Counted from the stretch's first letter, positions 42,340 to 51,622 are shown. The stretch is DNA of 64,000 nucleotides from Dorea_D hominis (GCF_014287705.1 NZ_JACOOY010000002.1:1-64000), one strand, 5' to 3'. Numbers and translations: made by a program. Notes: generated from the letters alone by a model not told the origin.

Positions 42340-43139
42340 TGGAGATTTTACAGTATGGATTTATGCAGCGAGCTTTTGTAGTAGGGCTTCTTCTTGCAGT
42401 GATCACGCCGTGTATCGGAATTACGATTGTATTAAAGCGACTGTCCATGGTGGGTGATGCACTGTCACATTCGTCACTGGCAGGTGTAGCACTTGGACTT
42501 TTACTTGGAATCAATCCGGTACTTGGTGCGGGGGCGCTTTGCATTGTTGCGGCATTTGGAATTGAAGCTATTCGAAAAAAAATACCGCGTTACTCGGAGA
42601 TGGCAATTGCGATCATTATGTCGGCGGGAATCGGGCTGGCAGGTGTGCTTTCCGGTTTTGTGGAAGACAGTGCGAACTTTAATAGCTTTTTATTTGGAAG
42701 TATTGTGTCGATCAGCAGGGGAGAAATGCTCGCAGTATGTATCATCAGTGTGGCAGTCCTGCTTGTGCTTGGCATCTTTTCCAGAGAACTTTTCTATATT
42801 GGATTTGACGAAAATGCGGCAAGAATCTCCGGCGTTCCGGTCAGACAAGTGAACTTTATTTTCACGATTCTGACAGCGCTAACGGTATCGGCAGCATCCA
42901 GAACGGTCGGAACACTGATCGTGTCCTCCATGCTGGTAGTTCCGGTTGCCTGTGGGATGCAGATGGCAAAGAGTTACCGCATGACGCTGGTGTGTGGAGT
43001 GATCGTTGCAGTGGTCACGACAATTACAGGATTATTTTTATCTTACTATGTGGGAGTGAAACCGGGAGGAACAATCGTACTGCTAGAAGTACTGTGGTTT
43101 CTCGTTGTAGTGATTGCGAAAAGAGTATTTATACGATAG
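42339..43139 (+). CDS. znuB: Zinc ABC transporter permease
   Basis: 266-residue membrane protein of the ABC-3 family with about eight segments. SMVGDALSHSSLAGVALG near 38 is the family signature, and GFDENAARISGVPVRQVNF near 165 the coupling region. Its ATG overlaps the znuC stop, typical of coupled translation. A terminator follows. Confidence 0.92.
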   Translation: MEILQYGFMQRAFVVGLLLAVITPCIGITIVLKRLSMVGDALSHSSLAGVALGLLLGINPVLGAGALCIVAAFGIEAIRKKIPRYSEMAIAIIMSAGIGLAGVLSGFVEDSANFNSFLFGSIVSISRGEMLAVCIISVAVLLVLGIFSRELFYIGFDENAARISGVPVRQVNFIFTILTALTVSAASRTVGTLIVSSMLVVPVACGMQMAKSYRMTLVCGVIVAVVTTITGLFLSYYVGVKPGGTIVLLEVLWFLVVVIAKRVFIR

Positions 43140-43153
43140 ATAGAAAATTAACA

Positions 43154-43196
43154 AAGAAGTTCTACCATATCATGTGTGAGAACTTCTTCTTTTTTA
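43154..43196 (+). terminator. Intrinsic terminator of the znu operon
   Basis: AAGAAGTTCT (43154-43163) pairs perfectly with AGAACTTCTT (43179-43188), then CTTTTTTA. Confidence 0.85.
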
Positions 43197-43284
43197 TGTG
43201 GGATTATGCCGAAAAATATTTGAAACGCAGGATGTCTTATGGTAACATAAATGCATTGGCAAAATATTTAAGGGAAAAGGGAAA

Positions 43285-44808
43285 ATGGAAGTATTTGTAA
43301 AAGTTATGAACATGGTCAACGACATCATATGGGCACCGGTTATGTGTGTGTTCCTGATGGTTGCTGCACTTTGGTTCACAGTAAGACTTCGCGGCATGCA
43401 GGTGAGACGATTAAAAGATATGGTTCACTGCCTGCTCGAAGAAGGCCACAATGACAAAGATACAGGTCTGTCACCATTTCAGGCATTTGCGACGACGGTC
43501 GGAGGACGTGTCGGAACCGGTAATATTGCCGGAACAGCGACAGCGATCTTCATGGGTGGTCCGGGAGCATTGTTCTGGATGTGGATCACAGCGATCTTAG
43601 GAGCATCTACCGGAATGGTAGAGTGTATGCTCGGACAGGCTTATAAGACAAGAAATCTGGGAGAGCTGACCGGAGGTCCGGCATTCTACATGTCCAGAGG
43701 AATGAAGAATAAATATTTCGGAAAGGTACTTGCTGTACTGTTTTGTATTGCGGTATTTATCGGACCGGGATTTTTACTTCCGGCGATGCAGACACAGACA
43801 GCAGCTACAGCAGTAAACGGAGCGTTTGGACTTCCGTTTATTGTAGTCGGACTTGCAATGACAGTGATCGTCGGTATCGTCATCATGGGCGGTATCAAAC
43901 GAATCGGACAGGTTGCAGAATTTCTGGCACCGATCATGTGCGGTATTTATTTCCTGATCACGATTCTGATCATCGTAATGAACATCCAGAAAGTACCGAG
44001 TGTATTTGGATCTATTTTTACAAGTGCATTTGGTAAGGATGCTGTATTTGGCGGAATCGTAGGTTCCGCAGTTGCATGGGGAATTAAACGTGGATTCTTC
44101 TCCAATGATGCCGGTAATGGTATGAGCCCGTTAATATCAGCTACAACAGACACCTCACATCCGGTAAAGCAGGGACTTGTGCAGGGATTATCTGTATATA
44201 TTGACACATTGCTTGTATGTACCTGTACCGGAATTTCTGTATTGATGGCAGGAACTTATAATGTCTCAGCAGACGGTGGTAAGAGCGCAGCACTTCTGAT
44301 TGAACACGCGCCGGGAGTACAGTACGGAATCGCATTCATGCAGGAAGCGATGTCCGATACAATTGGAAAAGCAGGAGCAATGCTGCTTGCAGTGATGTTG
44401 TTTATCTTTATTTTTACAACCATGTTGTCTTATTCTTATCAGTTAGAATCAACATGCAAATATCTCTTTGGAGAGAACAGGATGATTGTAACTGTAGTCA
44501 GGATTTTATTTTTAATTTTCTGCCTGTTTGGAATCTTGATTGACGGAGATACCATCTGGCCAATGGGTGATATCGGAGTCGGCTGTATGTTATGGGTAAA
44601 TACATTCAGTGTTCTGCTTCTGACACCGAAAGTACTGAAGATTGTAAAGGATTATGAGACACAGATTAAGCTTGGATTAGATCCTTTATTTGATCCTGCG
44701 ACAGTTGGCATTGAAGACGAAGCTGGTGTATGGGATATATATGTTCAGAAGAAAAAGGAACGCGGAGACTATGAGAACGAATCACTTGGATACGCAAAGA
44801 AATCATAG
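43285..44808 (+). CDS. Alanine/glycine:cation symporter (AGCS family), copy 2
   Basis: 507 residues, 10-11 membrane segments. TTVGGRVGTGNIAGTATAIF, GALFWMWITAILGAST, GGPAFYMSRGM and GIKRGFFSNDAGNGMSP identify the family. It has a longer C-terminal tail (to YAKKS) than the copy at 36505 and belongs to a different subgroup. AAGGGAAA precedes the ATG. Imports alanine or glycine with sodium; the exact substrate cannot be read from sequence. Confidence 0.92.
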   Translation: MEVFVKVMNMVNDIIWAPVMCVFLMVAALWFTVRLRGMQVRRLKDMVHCLLEEGHNDKDTGLSPFQAFATTVGGRVGTGNIAGTATAIFMGGPGALFWMWITAILGASTGMVECMLGQAYKTRNLGELTGGPAFYMSRGMKNKYFGKVLAVLFCIAVFIGPGFLLPAMQTQTAATAVNGAFGLPFIVVGLAMTVIVGIVIMGGIKRIGQVAEFLAPIMCGIYFLITILIIVMNIQKVPSVFGSIFTSAFGKDAVFGGIVGSAVAWGIKRGFFSNDAGNGMSPLISATTDTSHPVKQGLVQGLSVYIDTLLVCTCTGISVLMAGTYNVSADGGKSAALLIEHAPGVQYGIAFMQEAMSDTIGKAGAMLLAVMLFIFIFTTMLSYSYQLESTCKYLFGENRMIVTVVRILFLIFCLFGILIDGDTIWPMGDIGVGCMLWVNTFSVLLLTPKVLKIVKDYETQIKLGLDPLFDPATVGIEDEAGVWDIYVQKKKERGDYENESLGYAKKS

Positions 44809-44829
44809 TATCTGTTTTTGAAGAAAATG

Positions 44830-44870
44830 GAGCCTATCCGGAAACTTATATCGGATAAGGCTCTAATTTT
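44830..44870 (+). terminator. Intrinsic terminator after AGCS copy 2
   Basis: GAGCCTATCCG (44830-44840) pairs with CGGATAAGGCTC (44852-44863) with a one-base bulge, followed by TAATTTT. Confidence 0.75.
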
Positions 44871-45029
44871 GGTTTTAACGGGGGCATGCTTGTGGATCAG
44901 ACGGATGATCCGAGAATAAAAGATGCTGTGAAGATTGCGTATCTGAAAAAAATGTGGGATAATAAAAGCAGGCTATTTACAGGAACGACAACAGATGTAA
45001 CAAAGAAAATGAGAGAGGTGGCAGTGTGA
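44859..45029 (+). pseudogene. Short coding remnant ahead of the epimerase gene
   Basis: An open frame without a good start, from just after TAA at 44856 to TGA at 45027-45029. From ATG 44886 it gives 47 residues (MLVDQTDDPRIKDAVK, then LFTGTTTDVTKKMREVAV). The tail looks like the natural end of a protein, and its stop overlaps the epimerase GTG start by GTGA, which is how neighbouring operon genes couple. Probably the 3' end of a lost operon gene. I cannot name the family. Confidence 0.45.
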
Positions 45030-45868
45030 AGAAGTATAAGATAGGCTTGTATGAAAAAGCAATGAGAAGTACACTTTCCTGGAAGGAAATGCTTGAATGT
45101 ACAAAAGACTGTGGATATGATTACATGGAGATCAGCATTGATGCTTCAGAGAAGCGTATCAGCCGTGTGTATATGAGTGAACAGGAGCGTAAAGAAATCG
45201 TAGATGCGATGTTTGAGACGGGAGTCCCAATCCAGTCTATGAGTGTCAGTGCATTGACAAAATACGCAGTAGGAGATCCGGATCCGGAGATCCGTAACCG
45301 TGGCATGGAGATTGCAGTTAAATCAATTGAATTTGCAGCAGCAATTGGCATACGTACAGTGATGATTCCGGGATATGATATTTATTTTGGAGAATCTACA
45401 GTAGAGACGAAACGGTATTTCCTTGAAAATATCCGTATTATGGCAGAAGTGGCAGAGAGAGAAGGCGTGCTTCTTGGATTTGAGACAATGGAAAATGAAT
45501 TTATGAATACAGTCGGAAAGGCTGTTCATTATGTAGACCGTGTCAATTCTCCGTATCTGAAAATCTATCCGGATGCTGGTAATATTACGAATGCAGCGGT
45601 TTTATATAAGCATGATGTGTGTGAAGATCTGTTGCTTGGTGAAGGAAGACTGATCGCACTGCATTTGAAAGAAACAAAACCGGGAATTTTCCGCGAAGTT
45701 CCATTCCTGACCGGACACGTGAAATTTGAGAGAGTCATTAAAACGGCATGGAAACTGGGCGTGCGCCGTTATGTAACGGAACTCTGGGATGTAGGGCAGG
45801 ACAGTTGGAAAGAAGATATTTGCTTTGCAAATCAGAGTATGAGAAAATTACTGGATGCACAGGAATAA
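45026..45868 (+). CDS. L-ribulose-5-phosphate 3-epimerase (UlaE/SgaU type)
   Basis: Epimerises L-xylulose 5-phosphate and L-ribulose 5-phosphate, in ascorbate or pentose breakdown. 280 residues, TIM barrel. LYEKAMRSTLSWKEML near 8, DYMEISIDAS near 33, metal-site Glu in GFETMENEFM near 152, YPDAGNITN near 185, HLKETKPG near 212 and VTELWD near 251. Start is GTG at 45026 with GAGAGAGGTGG upstream. The usual partner genes (PTS, kinase, 4-epimerase) are missing here, so it is an orphan in this window. Confidence 0.88.
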   Translation: MKKYKIGLYEKAMRSTLSWKEMLECTKDCGYDYMEISIDASEKRISRVYMSEQERKEIVDAMFETGVPIQSMSVSALTKYAVGDPDPEIRNRGMEIAVKSIEFAAAIGIRTVMIPGYDIYFGESTVETKRYFLENIRIMAEVAEREGVLLGFETMENEFMNTVGKAVHYVDRVNSPYLKIYPDAGNITNAAVLYKHDVCEDLLLGEGRLIALHLKETKPGIFREVPFLTGHVKFERVIKTAWKLGVRRYVTELWDVGQDSWKEDICFANQSMRKLLDAQE

Positions 45869-45917
45869 CATGAATACATGACAAATCAGAAAACCTGATT
45901 TTTGAAGCTATAACAGA

Positions 45918-45967
45918 AAGAGACTACCTGTTGAGGTGACATACCCTGCATCAGGTAATCTCTTTTT
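45918..45967. terminator. Bidirectional terminator
   Basis: AAGAGACTACCTG (45918-45930) pairs with CAGGTAATCTCTT (45952-45964) with one mismatch, then TTTTA. Lies between the epimerase and the convergent csaA gene. Confidence 0.78.
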
Positions 45968-46001
45968 ATACGGAACAATTAGCAACTGCAAATTAGCAGA
46001 T

Positions 46002-46328
46002 TTAATAAATCTTACTTCCATTCTTCACCGGTGAGACGGATGTCAATATAATGCATCCTTTGTCGGTATCACTTCCGAGAATACGGATTTCACTTTTTAC
46101 ATCACCGATCCGGATCGGTTCAAAATTACATATACAGACAACCTGTTTTCCAATCAGTTCTTCCGGTTCATAATTTGTAAGCTGTGCCGAACTGTTTTTA
46201 ATACCGAGTTCATCACCGAGGTCTACAGTGATTTTATAAGCTGGCTTTCGCGCTCTTTTGTTCAGGGACACGGCAGTAACTGTGCCGACACGCATGTCAA
46301 TTTCATCAAAATGTTCTAAAGAAATCAT
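46002..46328 (-). CDS. csaA: CsaA-type tRNA-binding domain protein
   Basis: 108-residue OB-fold protein. FDEIDMRVGTVTAV at the start, SSAQLTNYEPEELIGKQVV in the middle and CNFEPIRIGDVKSE near the end are typical of CsaA, a putative secretion chaperone with a tRNA-binding fold. ATG at 46328 follows GAGGAGG on the minus strand. Divergent from the ABC exporter gene; an almost perfect palindrome sits in between. Confidence 0.88.
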   Translation of the reverse strand: MISLEHFDEIDMRVGTVTAVSLNKRARKPAYKITVDLGDELGIKNSSAQLTNYEPEELIGKQVVCICNFEPIRIGDVKSEIRILGSDTDKGCIILTSVSPVKNGSKIY

Positions 46329-46358
46329 AGCGATACCTCCTCAGATAATATATAGAAT

Positions 46359-46380
46359 AGTATATGCTATAGTATATACT
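46359..46380. promoter_or_regulatory. 22-bp near-perfect palindrome
   Basis: AGTATATGCTA followed by TAGTATATACT: matches its own reverse complement at 20 of 22 positions. It lies 31 bases upstream of csaA on the minus strand. It could be an operator for csaA or for the divergent exporter. No matching regulator can be named. Confidence 0.45.
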
Positions 46381-46565
46381 TAAAGTGTTTGTGAAACAAG
46401 TATCAATAAGAAAAGAAGTTTATTGAAAAAATGTGTGAAAGAACAGTTATGTAACATAGAGAATGGTTATAAAAGGGTGGAAGTACGAAAGAAAATCATT
46501 TATAATAGGAAAAGTGCCGAAAATGAATCAGGCATATTGAATCATTATAGAAAGAGGGCATTTTT

Positions 46566-48290
46566 ATGTATACAATAAAGAAATTTATTCAATATTATGC
46601 GCCGTATAAAGGTGTATTTTTCCTTGATCTTGTATGCGCGGCGGTTATAAGTCTTGTGGATCTGGCATTTCCGCAGATCCTTCGTACAATGACGAAGACA
46701 TTATTTACCGAAACACCGGAGAAAATACTGCATGCGCTATTACCGGTCGGAATTGTTTTGCTGATTGTATATCTTGTGCAGATGGGCTGTAAATATTATG
46801 TCAGCTATCAGGGACATATGATGGGAGCGAGAATGGAACGCGACATGCGCCAGCAATTATTTGAACATTATGAAAAATTATCGTTTTCTTATTATGATCA
46901 GAACAATTCCGGACAGATGATGAGCAAATTAGTTTCAGATTTGTTTGATATATCTGAGTTTGCACATCATGGACCGGAAAATTTATTTATCTCACTGATT
47001 AAGATCATCGGTTCGTTTGTATTTTTATTCCTGATCAACTGGAGACTGGCGATTCCATTGCTGGTGCTGGTTGTATTTATGCTGTTTTTCTCTTATGGAC
47101 AAAATCGTAAAATGCAGGAAACTTTTATGGATAACCGGAGAAAGATCGGAGATGTGAATGCGAGTCTGCAGGATACACTTGCGGGAATCCGGGTTGTGCA
47201 GTCTTTTGCAAATGAGACAGTTGAATGTGAAAAATTCAAGAAAAGCAATGAAGGATTTTTAAAATCCAAAGATGCCAATTATCACTGTATGGGAAGTTTT
47301 ATGAGTGGAAATCTCTTTTTCCAGGGATTGATGTATCTGGTGACACTTGTATTTGGTGGATGGCTGATCGCACATGGACAGATGGAAGCTGCTGATCTTG
47401 CCATGTATGCATTATATATCGGAATCTTCATCAGTCCGATCCAGATTCTTGTAGAACTGACAGAAATGATGCAGAAAGGCTTATCCGGTTTTCATCGTTT
47501 CCTGGATGTTATTGATACAGAGCCGGAAATTGTAGATGCGCCGGGAGCAGAAGAACTTACAGATGTAACAGGGCATGTCTGCTATGAGGATGTTTCTTTC
47601 CATTACAGCGATGATGATACATCGGTACTTTCCCATGTGTCATTTGAAATTCCGGCAGGAAAATCAATTGCACTTGTCGGACCTTCCGGAAGTGGAAAGA
47701 CAACCATCTGTTCTTTACTTCCGAGATTTTATGATGTGACAGGTGGAAAAATAACGATTGACGGAAAAGATATCAGAAATCTTACACTCGAGAGTCTTCG
47801 TGAGACGATCGGGTTGGTGCAGCAGGATGTCTATCTATTCTGTGGAACAATCCGGGAAAATATTGCATATGGAAAACCAGGAGCTTCGCAGAAAGAGATT
47901 GAAAGTGCAGCAAAAAAGGCGAATATTCATGATTTTATTATGGGATTACCGGATGATTATGATACATTTGTAGGAGAACGTGGAACAAGACTGTCCGGTG
48001 GACAAAAGCAGAGAATATCGATCGCCCGCGTATTTTTGAAGAATCCATCAATCCTGATCCTGGATGAAGCAACCAGTGCATTGGACAATGAAAGTGAACG
48101 TCATATCCAGAAGAGCCTGGAAGAGCTGGCGAAAAACCGCACAACCATTACGATCGCACATCGGTTATCTACGATACGGAATGCGGACGAGATACTTGTT
48201 GTAGCAGAGAGTGGAATTGAAGAACGCGGTACGCATGAAGAACTTTTGAAAAAAGATGGCATTTATGCACATTATAATGAAATGGTGTAA
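46566..48290 (+). CDS. ABC exporter with fused membrane and ATPase domains
   Basis: 574 residues, half-transporter that should homodimerise or pair. Six membrane helices to about 310, then an ATPase: Walker A GPSGSGKTT near 377, Q-loop GLVQQDVYLF near 420, signature LSGGQKQRISIAR near 476, Walker B SILILDEATSALD near 496 and IAHRLSTI near 531. Similar to multidrug/lipid-type exporters; the substrate is not predictable. AAGAGGGCA precedes the ATG. Confidence 0.92.
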   Translation: MYTIKKFIQYYAPYKGVFFLDLVCAAVISLVDLAFPQILRTMTKTLFTETPEKILHALLPVGIVLLIVYLVQMGCKYYVSYQGHMMGARMERDMRQQLFEHYEKLSFSYYDQNNSGQMMSKLVSDLFDISEFAHHGPENLFISLIKIIGSFVFLFLINWRLAIPLLVLVVFMLFFSYGQNRKMQETFMDNRRKIGDVNASLQDTLAGIRVVQSFANETVECEKFKKSNEGFLKSKDANYHCMGSFMSGNLFFQGLMYLVTLVFGGWLIAHGQMEAADLAMYALYIGIFISPIQILVELTEMMQKGLSGFHRFLDVIDTEPEIVDAPGAEELTDVTGHVCYEDVSFHYSDDDTSVLSHVSFEIPAGKSIALVGPSGSGKTTICSLLPRFYDVTGGKITIDGKDIRNLTLESLRETIGLVQQDVYLFCGTIRENIAYGKPGASQKEIESAAKKANIHDFIMGLPDDYDTFVGERGTRLSGGQKQRISIARVFLKNPSILILDEATSALDNESERHIQKSLEELAKNRTTITIAHRLSTIRNADEILVVAESGIEERGTHEELLKKDGIYAHYNEMV

Positions 48291-48331
48291 GAGTTTAATA
48301 AACAGATGATATCAGAGAGTGAGGCAGACAG

Positions 48332-48589
48332 ATGAATGAATTATTCGAAGTAATTGAAAAAAAGATAAAAGAAGCAGGATACCCGAGAAAGATTTCCGGA
48401 GCAGATGTATATGATGATATCTGTGACCAGATTGAAGGAAAAGAAAACGGAGAGTATATTTTATTATCCAAAATTGAGGATGATGTAATTTTTGAATATC
48501 ATATTACAATTCAGGATGAAGATTTTAATCTCGGAATCTTAACAATGAAAACACCGGAAGGTACGTTCGAGGCAGATTTTGACGCATAA
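48332..48589 (+). CDS. Small acidic protein of unknown function
   Basis: 85 residues, no membrane segment. Begins MNELFEVIEKKIKEAGYPRKISG, shown here only in part, and ends GTFEADFDA; predicted alpha then beta. Conserved-looking but I do not recognise it. Between the ABC exporter and the exonuclease, 42 bases from the first. GAGTGAGG lies upstream of the ATG. Confidence 0.7.
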   Translation: MNELFEVIEKKIKEAGYPRKISGADVYDDICDQIEGKENGEYILLSKIEDDVIFEYHITIQDEDFNLGILTMKTPEGTFEADFDA

Positions 48590-48634
48590 AAAGTGCCGGA
48601 GCGAAAAATAAGTTGATGAACAAGAGGTGGCTCT

Positions 48635-49516
48635 TTGGGAAAGACAAGAAAGAAATATACAATCAAAAGAAAAAAATCAAAAGCAGTTTTTAAAGCTGCA
48701 GATTTTCTGGAAGAAGGAAGGATTGCTTTTCTGGATTCCGAATATGTGACGTCACAGAAGAAAGGCGGTCCACCGGCAAAACTGGTATCGCTTGGTATGG
48801 TGATCTGTCGGGAGAATTTTGAGGAAGTAGAGAGGTTTCATTCTTATATTTATAATGATGAACCGCTGCATGATAAATTCCGCGAGCTTACCGGGATCAC
48901 GGAAGAGGAGCTCCTGCAGGCACCACCTTATGAACAGGTTATGAAAGAAGTGGCAAGAAAACTGCGCGCACGTAATGTCAGAATAATCTGCGTATGGGGA
49001 CCGGATCAGCAGGTGATCAGCCAGGATTTAAAATATTATCGGACAGGCATTTCCAAACACATCCGCAAGACAGTGAGTCAGATGCTTGAACAGATGCGCG
49101 ATATCGAGGGAATCTATTCCAGAAAGCTGAATATGCACAGCATAGGCATTGCGAATCTGAAGCTGTTATGCGGACTTGGCTCTTCTGTCAGTCATGATGC
49201 ACTGGAAGACGCAGTGGATTTGAAAAATGTGATTGCATATCTGGATGTACACGGCTGTCCGGAGCGTGCGGCACAGATGCTCAGACAATATATGAAGGAA
49301 AAAGAACTGTATTACAGATACCGGAGATTCCACGAGAAGTGGGATGGAATATCGGAAGCTGTAGTCAGAAAAAGCAGAGAGCTTATAAATGAACTGGAGA
49401 AAAGCGGGATGATGGAAGCGAGAGCGCTCCTAGATGACTTGAGAGTGATCTGTACCGGAGAAGACAGTTCATTTGAAGAACCGGAAGAATATATGGAGCG
49501 GATGAAGGAAAAATGA
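48635..49516 (+). CDS. DEDD-type 3'-5' exonuclease domain protein
   Basis: 293 residues. FLDSEYV near 30 gives the D-x-E of motif I, ITEEELLQAPPYEQVM the region before motif II, IICVWGPDQQVISQDLKYY near 111 motif II, and SHDALEDAVDLKNV near 184 motif III (HDAxxDA). So an RNase T/PolC-epsilon-like nuclease domain, followed by a helical C-terminal half (220-293). The substrate (RNA or DNA) is unknown. The start is TTG at 48635 after AAGAGGTGG. Confidence 0.82.
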   Translation: MGKTRKKYTIKRKKSKAVFKAADFLEEGRIAFLDSEYVTSQKKGGPPAKLVSLGMVICRENFEEVERFHSYIYNDEPLHDKFRELTGITEEELLQAPPYEQVMKEVARKLRARNVRIICVWGPDQQVISQDLKYYRTGISKHIRKTVSQMLEQMRDIEGIYSRKLNMHSIGIANLKLLCGLGSSVSHDALEDAVDLKNVIAYLDVHGCPERAAQMLRQYMKEKELYYRYRRFHEKWDGISEAVVRKSRELINELEKSGMMEARALLDDLRVICTGEDSSFEEPEEYMERMKEK

Positions 49517-49551
49517 CTGATCACATCATTCTAAGTGTGACCAGTCCTGTT
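49515..49551. terminator. Terminator between convergent genes
   Basis: GACTGATCACA (49515-49525) pairs with TGTGACCAGTC (49536-49546) with one mismatch, then CTGTTTT. Confidence 0.65.
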
Positions 49552-49599
49552 TTGGTGGGAGAACCACGACTGTTATGATTTTGTGCGTGGAGAGGCTGG

Positions 49600-50628
49600 T
49601 TACTGTACTTTTACTTCTCCGGCAAGTACTTTTTTGTAATCTTCATAATTCTTTTTCAGAAGCTCCGGTGTGTTTAATTCATACGGACATTTCTTCCTGC
49701 ACTGTCCGCAGTTCAGGCAGTTTTCAATTTTGCGCATCTCTTCCTGCATTTCCGGTGTCAGCCAGGCTTCGGATGGCGCACGGCGGAGCATCAAAGACAT
49801 TCTGGCGCAATTGTTGATCTGGATACCGGCAGGACATGGCATACAATATCCACAGCCGCGGCAGAATTCTCCGGTCAATACTTTCTGCTCTTTTTCAATG
49901 TAAGCGGCCAGATCCGGTGTCATGGATGGCGTCTGCTCCATGTAGCTGAGCCATTCTTCCAGTTCGTCCTCTTTCTGGATTCCCCAGATTGGAAGCGCAT
50001 TATCGTATTGCGTCATATAAGCCATGGCTACTTCGGAGCGGTTGATCAGACCGCCGGCAAGTCCCTTCATAGCGATAAATCCCATATTTTTTTCTTTACA
50101 GGCGTTCACCAGTGCGATTTCCCTTTTAGAAGAAAGATAACTGAACGGATACTGCAAAGTCTCGTACAGACCGCTTTCGACGATTTCTTCTGCTACACCC
50201 AGCTTATGTGCAGTAATTCCGATATGGCGGATCGTACCTTCTTCTTTTGCTTTTTGTAGGCATTCATACATTCCAGTGCCATCTCCTGGACGGTAACACT
50301 GTGGTACACAATGGAGCTGATAAATGTCAATATAGTCTGTACGGAGATTTTTTAAGGAAGTTTCCAGCTCTTTCCAGAAATCGTCCGGTGTCTTGGCGGC
50401 TGTTTTAGTGGCAATGTATACCTTGGCTCGCATACCATCAAAGGCTTCCCCAACCTTGATCTCACTGTCGCTGTAGGCTCTTGCCGTGTCGAAGAAACGC
50501 ATGCCACCCTCATAGGCTCTGCGCAGCAATTTCACAGCATAGTCCTGACAGACGCGCTGGATTGGTAAAGCGCCGAACGCATTCTGTGGAACAGTAATAC
50601 CTGTTTTTCCTAATGTAACTTGTTTCAT
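49600..50628 (-). CDS. Aldo/keto reductase with C-terminal 4Fe-4S ferredoxin-like domain
   Basis: 342 residues. An AKR barrel (1-255) with FGALPIQRV, FDTARAYSDSE (catalytic Asp and Tyr), the lysine in TKTAAK and DIYQLHCVP. The C-terminal extension holds two cysteine clusters, CRGCGYCMPCPAGI near 259 and CLNCGQCRKKCPYEL near 308. Such fused enzymes are common in anaerobes and likely use ferredoxin-type electrons. Substrate unknown. ATG at 50628 follows AGGAGGAAAA on the minus strand. Confidence 0.88.
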   Translation of the reverse strand: MKQVTLGKTGITVPQNAFGALPIQRVCQDYAVKLLRRAYEGGMRFFDTARAYSDSEIKVGEAFDGMRAKVYIATKTAAKTPDDFWKELETSLKNLRTDYIDIYQLHCVPQCYRPGDGTGMYECLQKAKEEGTIRHIGITAHKLGVAEEIVESGLYETLQYPFSYLSSKREIALVNACKEKNMGFIAMKGLAGGLINRSEVAMAYMTQYDNALPIWGIQKEDELEEWLSYMEQTPSMTPDLAAYIEKEQKVLTGEFCRGCGYCMPCPAGIQINNCARMSLMLRRAPSEAWLTPEMQEEMRKIENCLNCGQCRKKCPYELNTPELLKKNYEDYKKVLAGEVKVQ

Positions 50629-50824
50629 AGATTTTCCTCCTCATTATGGATTATTAAAGTGGAATTTATATTAAGTAATTATAACATAACACTTTTCTTT
50701 GATAGTTACATCTGAAAAAATTTCAAAAAATTACACTCACTCTTGATAATGGAAGTCGATTTTTGTCCTGTCTTGTGTATCTCGAAAGTGGCTGCTTTAC
50801 AGGCTTTCCGTTGCATCGGTTATT

Positions 50825-51442
50825 TTGTCTGGTAAAGTTGATTTGCGTATCAATATTTATCGAGGTCAGGTTGATACCAATAACGCCATAATTAACGCCA
50901 ATGACACTAAAAATGGCGCTAATGGCATTAATTGTGGCACTGATTTGGATGGAAAGAAAATTGTTGTAATCAGTGATATTCGTTTTAAAGGAAAGAGGAA
51001 TATCAATTGGGAAGAAGTTGAGCAGTATTTAAAAGAATACATAGGAGATTGCTATGAAGTAGTCGAAACCTCGGAGCAAGTCTATATTGGTTCAGATTTT
51101 CCAGGAGAATTAAAAGGATCTGGAGATACCAAAAGATTATATGGAGCGAATGCGAAAGCAAAGGCTAATGCTACCCAGGGAATTCCTATGCTTCTTCAAT
51201 GTGCTACGAATAAACGATGGCAGGAAAACTTTAAAGGAAAGCATAACGTTGATGCAAAGTTTGACTGGTATAGATTTACGATAAGGTTTGCACTTCCAGT
51301 ATATAACAATGATACTGGAGATCTTGAACGGTTTAATATATTCAGGATAGAAATGTTGATACGACATGTTGCAGACGGAAATTTATATTTGTATGACATG
51401 GTGAACATAAAAAAAGAAACGAGCACCCCGCTTGAGCAATAG
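50825..51442 (+). CDS. Orphan phage/polymorphic-toxin-associated domain protein, possibly 5'-truncated
   Basis: 205 codons from a TTG with no Shine-Dalgarno; the frame is open from about 50750, so the true 5' end may be lost. The N-terminal part is Asn-rich (DTNNAIINANDTKNGANG) and encoded by an inverted repeat. From about residue 50 (DIRFKGKRNINWEEVEQYLKEY, shown in part, then KAKANATQGIPMLL, DWYRFTIRFALPVY, LYLYDMVNIKKETSTPLE) it resembles domains I recall at the C-termini of phage MuF-type and very large proteins in gut Firmicutes. That link is from memory. Function unknown; the ending is intact. Confidence 0.55.
   Translation: MSGKVDLRINIYRGQVDTNNAIINANDTKNGANGINCGTDLDGKKIVVISDIRFKGKRNINWEEVEQYLKEYIGDCYEVVETSEQVYIGSDFPGELKGSGDTKRLYGANAKAKANATQGIPMLLQCATNKRWQENFKGKHNVDAKFDWYRFTIRFALPVYNNDTGDLERFNIFRIEMLIRHVADGNLYLYDMVNIKKETSTPLEQ
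50885..50938 (+). repeat. Inverted repeat inside the orphan domain gene
   Basis: GCCATAATTAACGCCA (50885-50900) and TGGCATTAATTGTGGC (50923-50938) are inverted copies agreeing at 14 of 16 positions. The repeat encodes the Asn/Ala-rich stretch. Confidence 0.6.
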
Positions 51443-51569
51443 CTGTACGGTAACAAACCCATTTCTTGATTATATGATACATTGAACAGTATTAAATGTC
51501 AACGAAAAAAGCATAAGAAATTTCAATGAAAAGCCGGCCCAGCTATTCATCGGAAAGACCATAGAAAAG

Positions 51570-51613
51570 ACAGGTTCAGATACACTGATTACCCTCAGTG
51601 CGTCCGGACCTGT
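51570..51613. terminator. Strong hairpin between convergent frames
   Basis: ACAGGTTC (51570-51577) plus CACTGA pairs with TCAGTG and GGACCTGT (51606-51613); TTTTA follows on the plus strand and A-rich sequence lies before it. Likely bidirectional. Confidence 0.65.
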
Positions 51614-51622
51614 TTTATGTTG

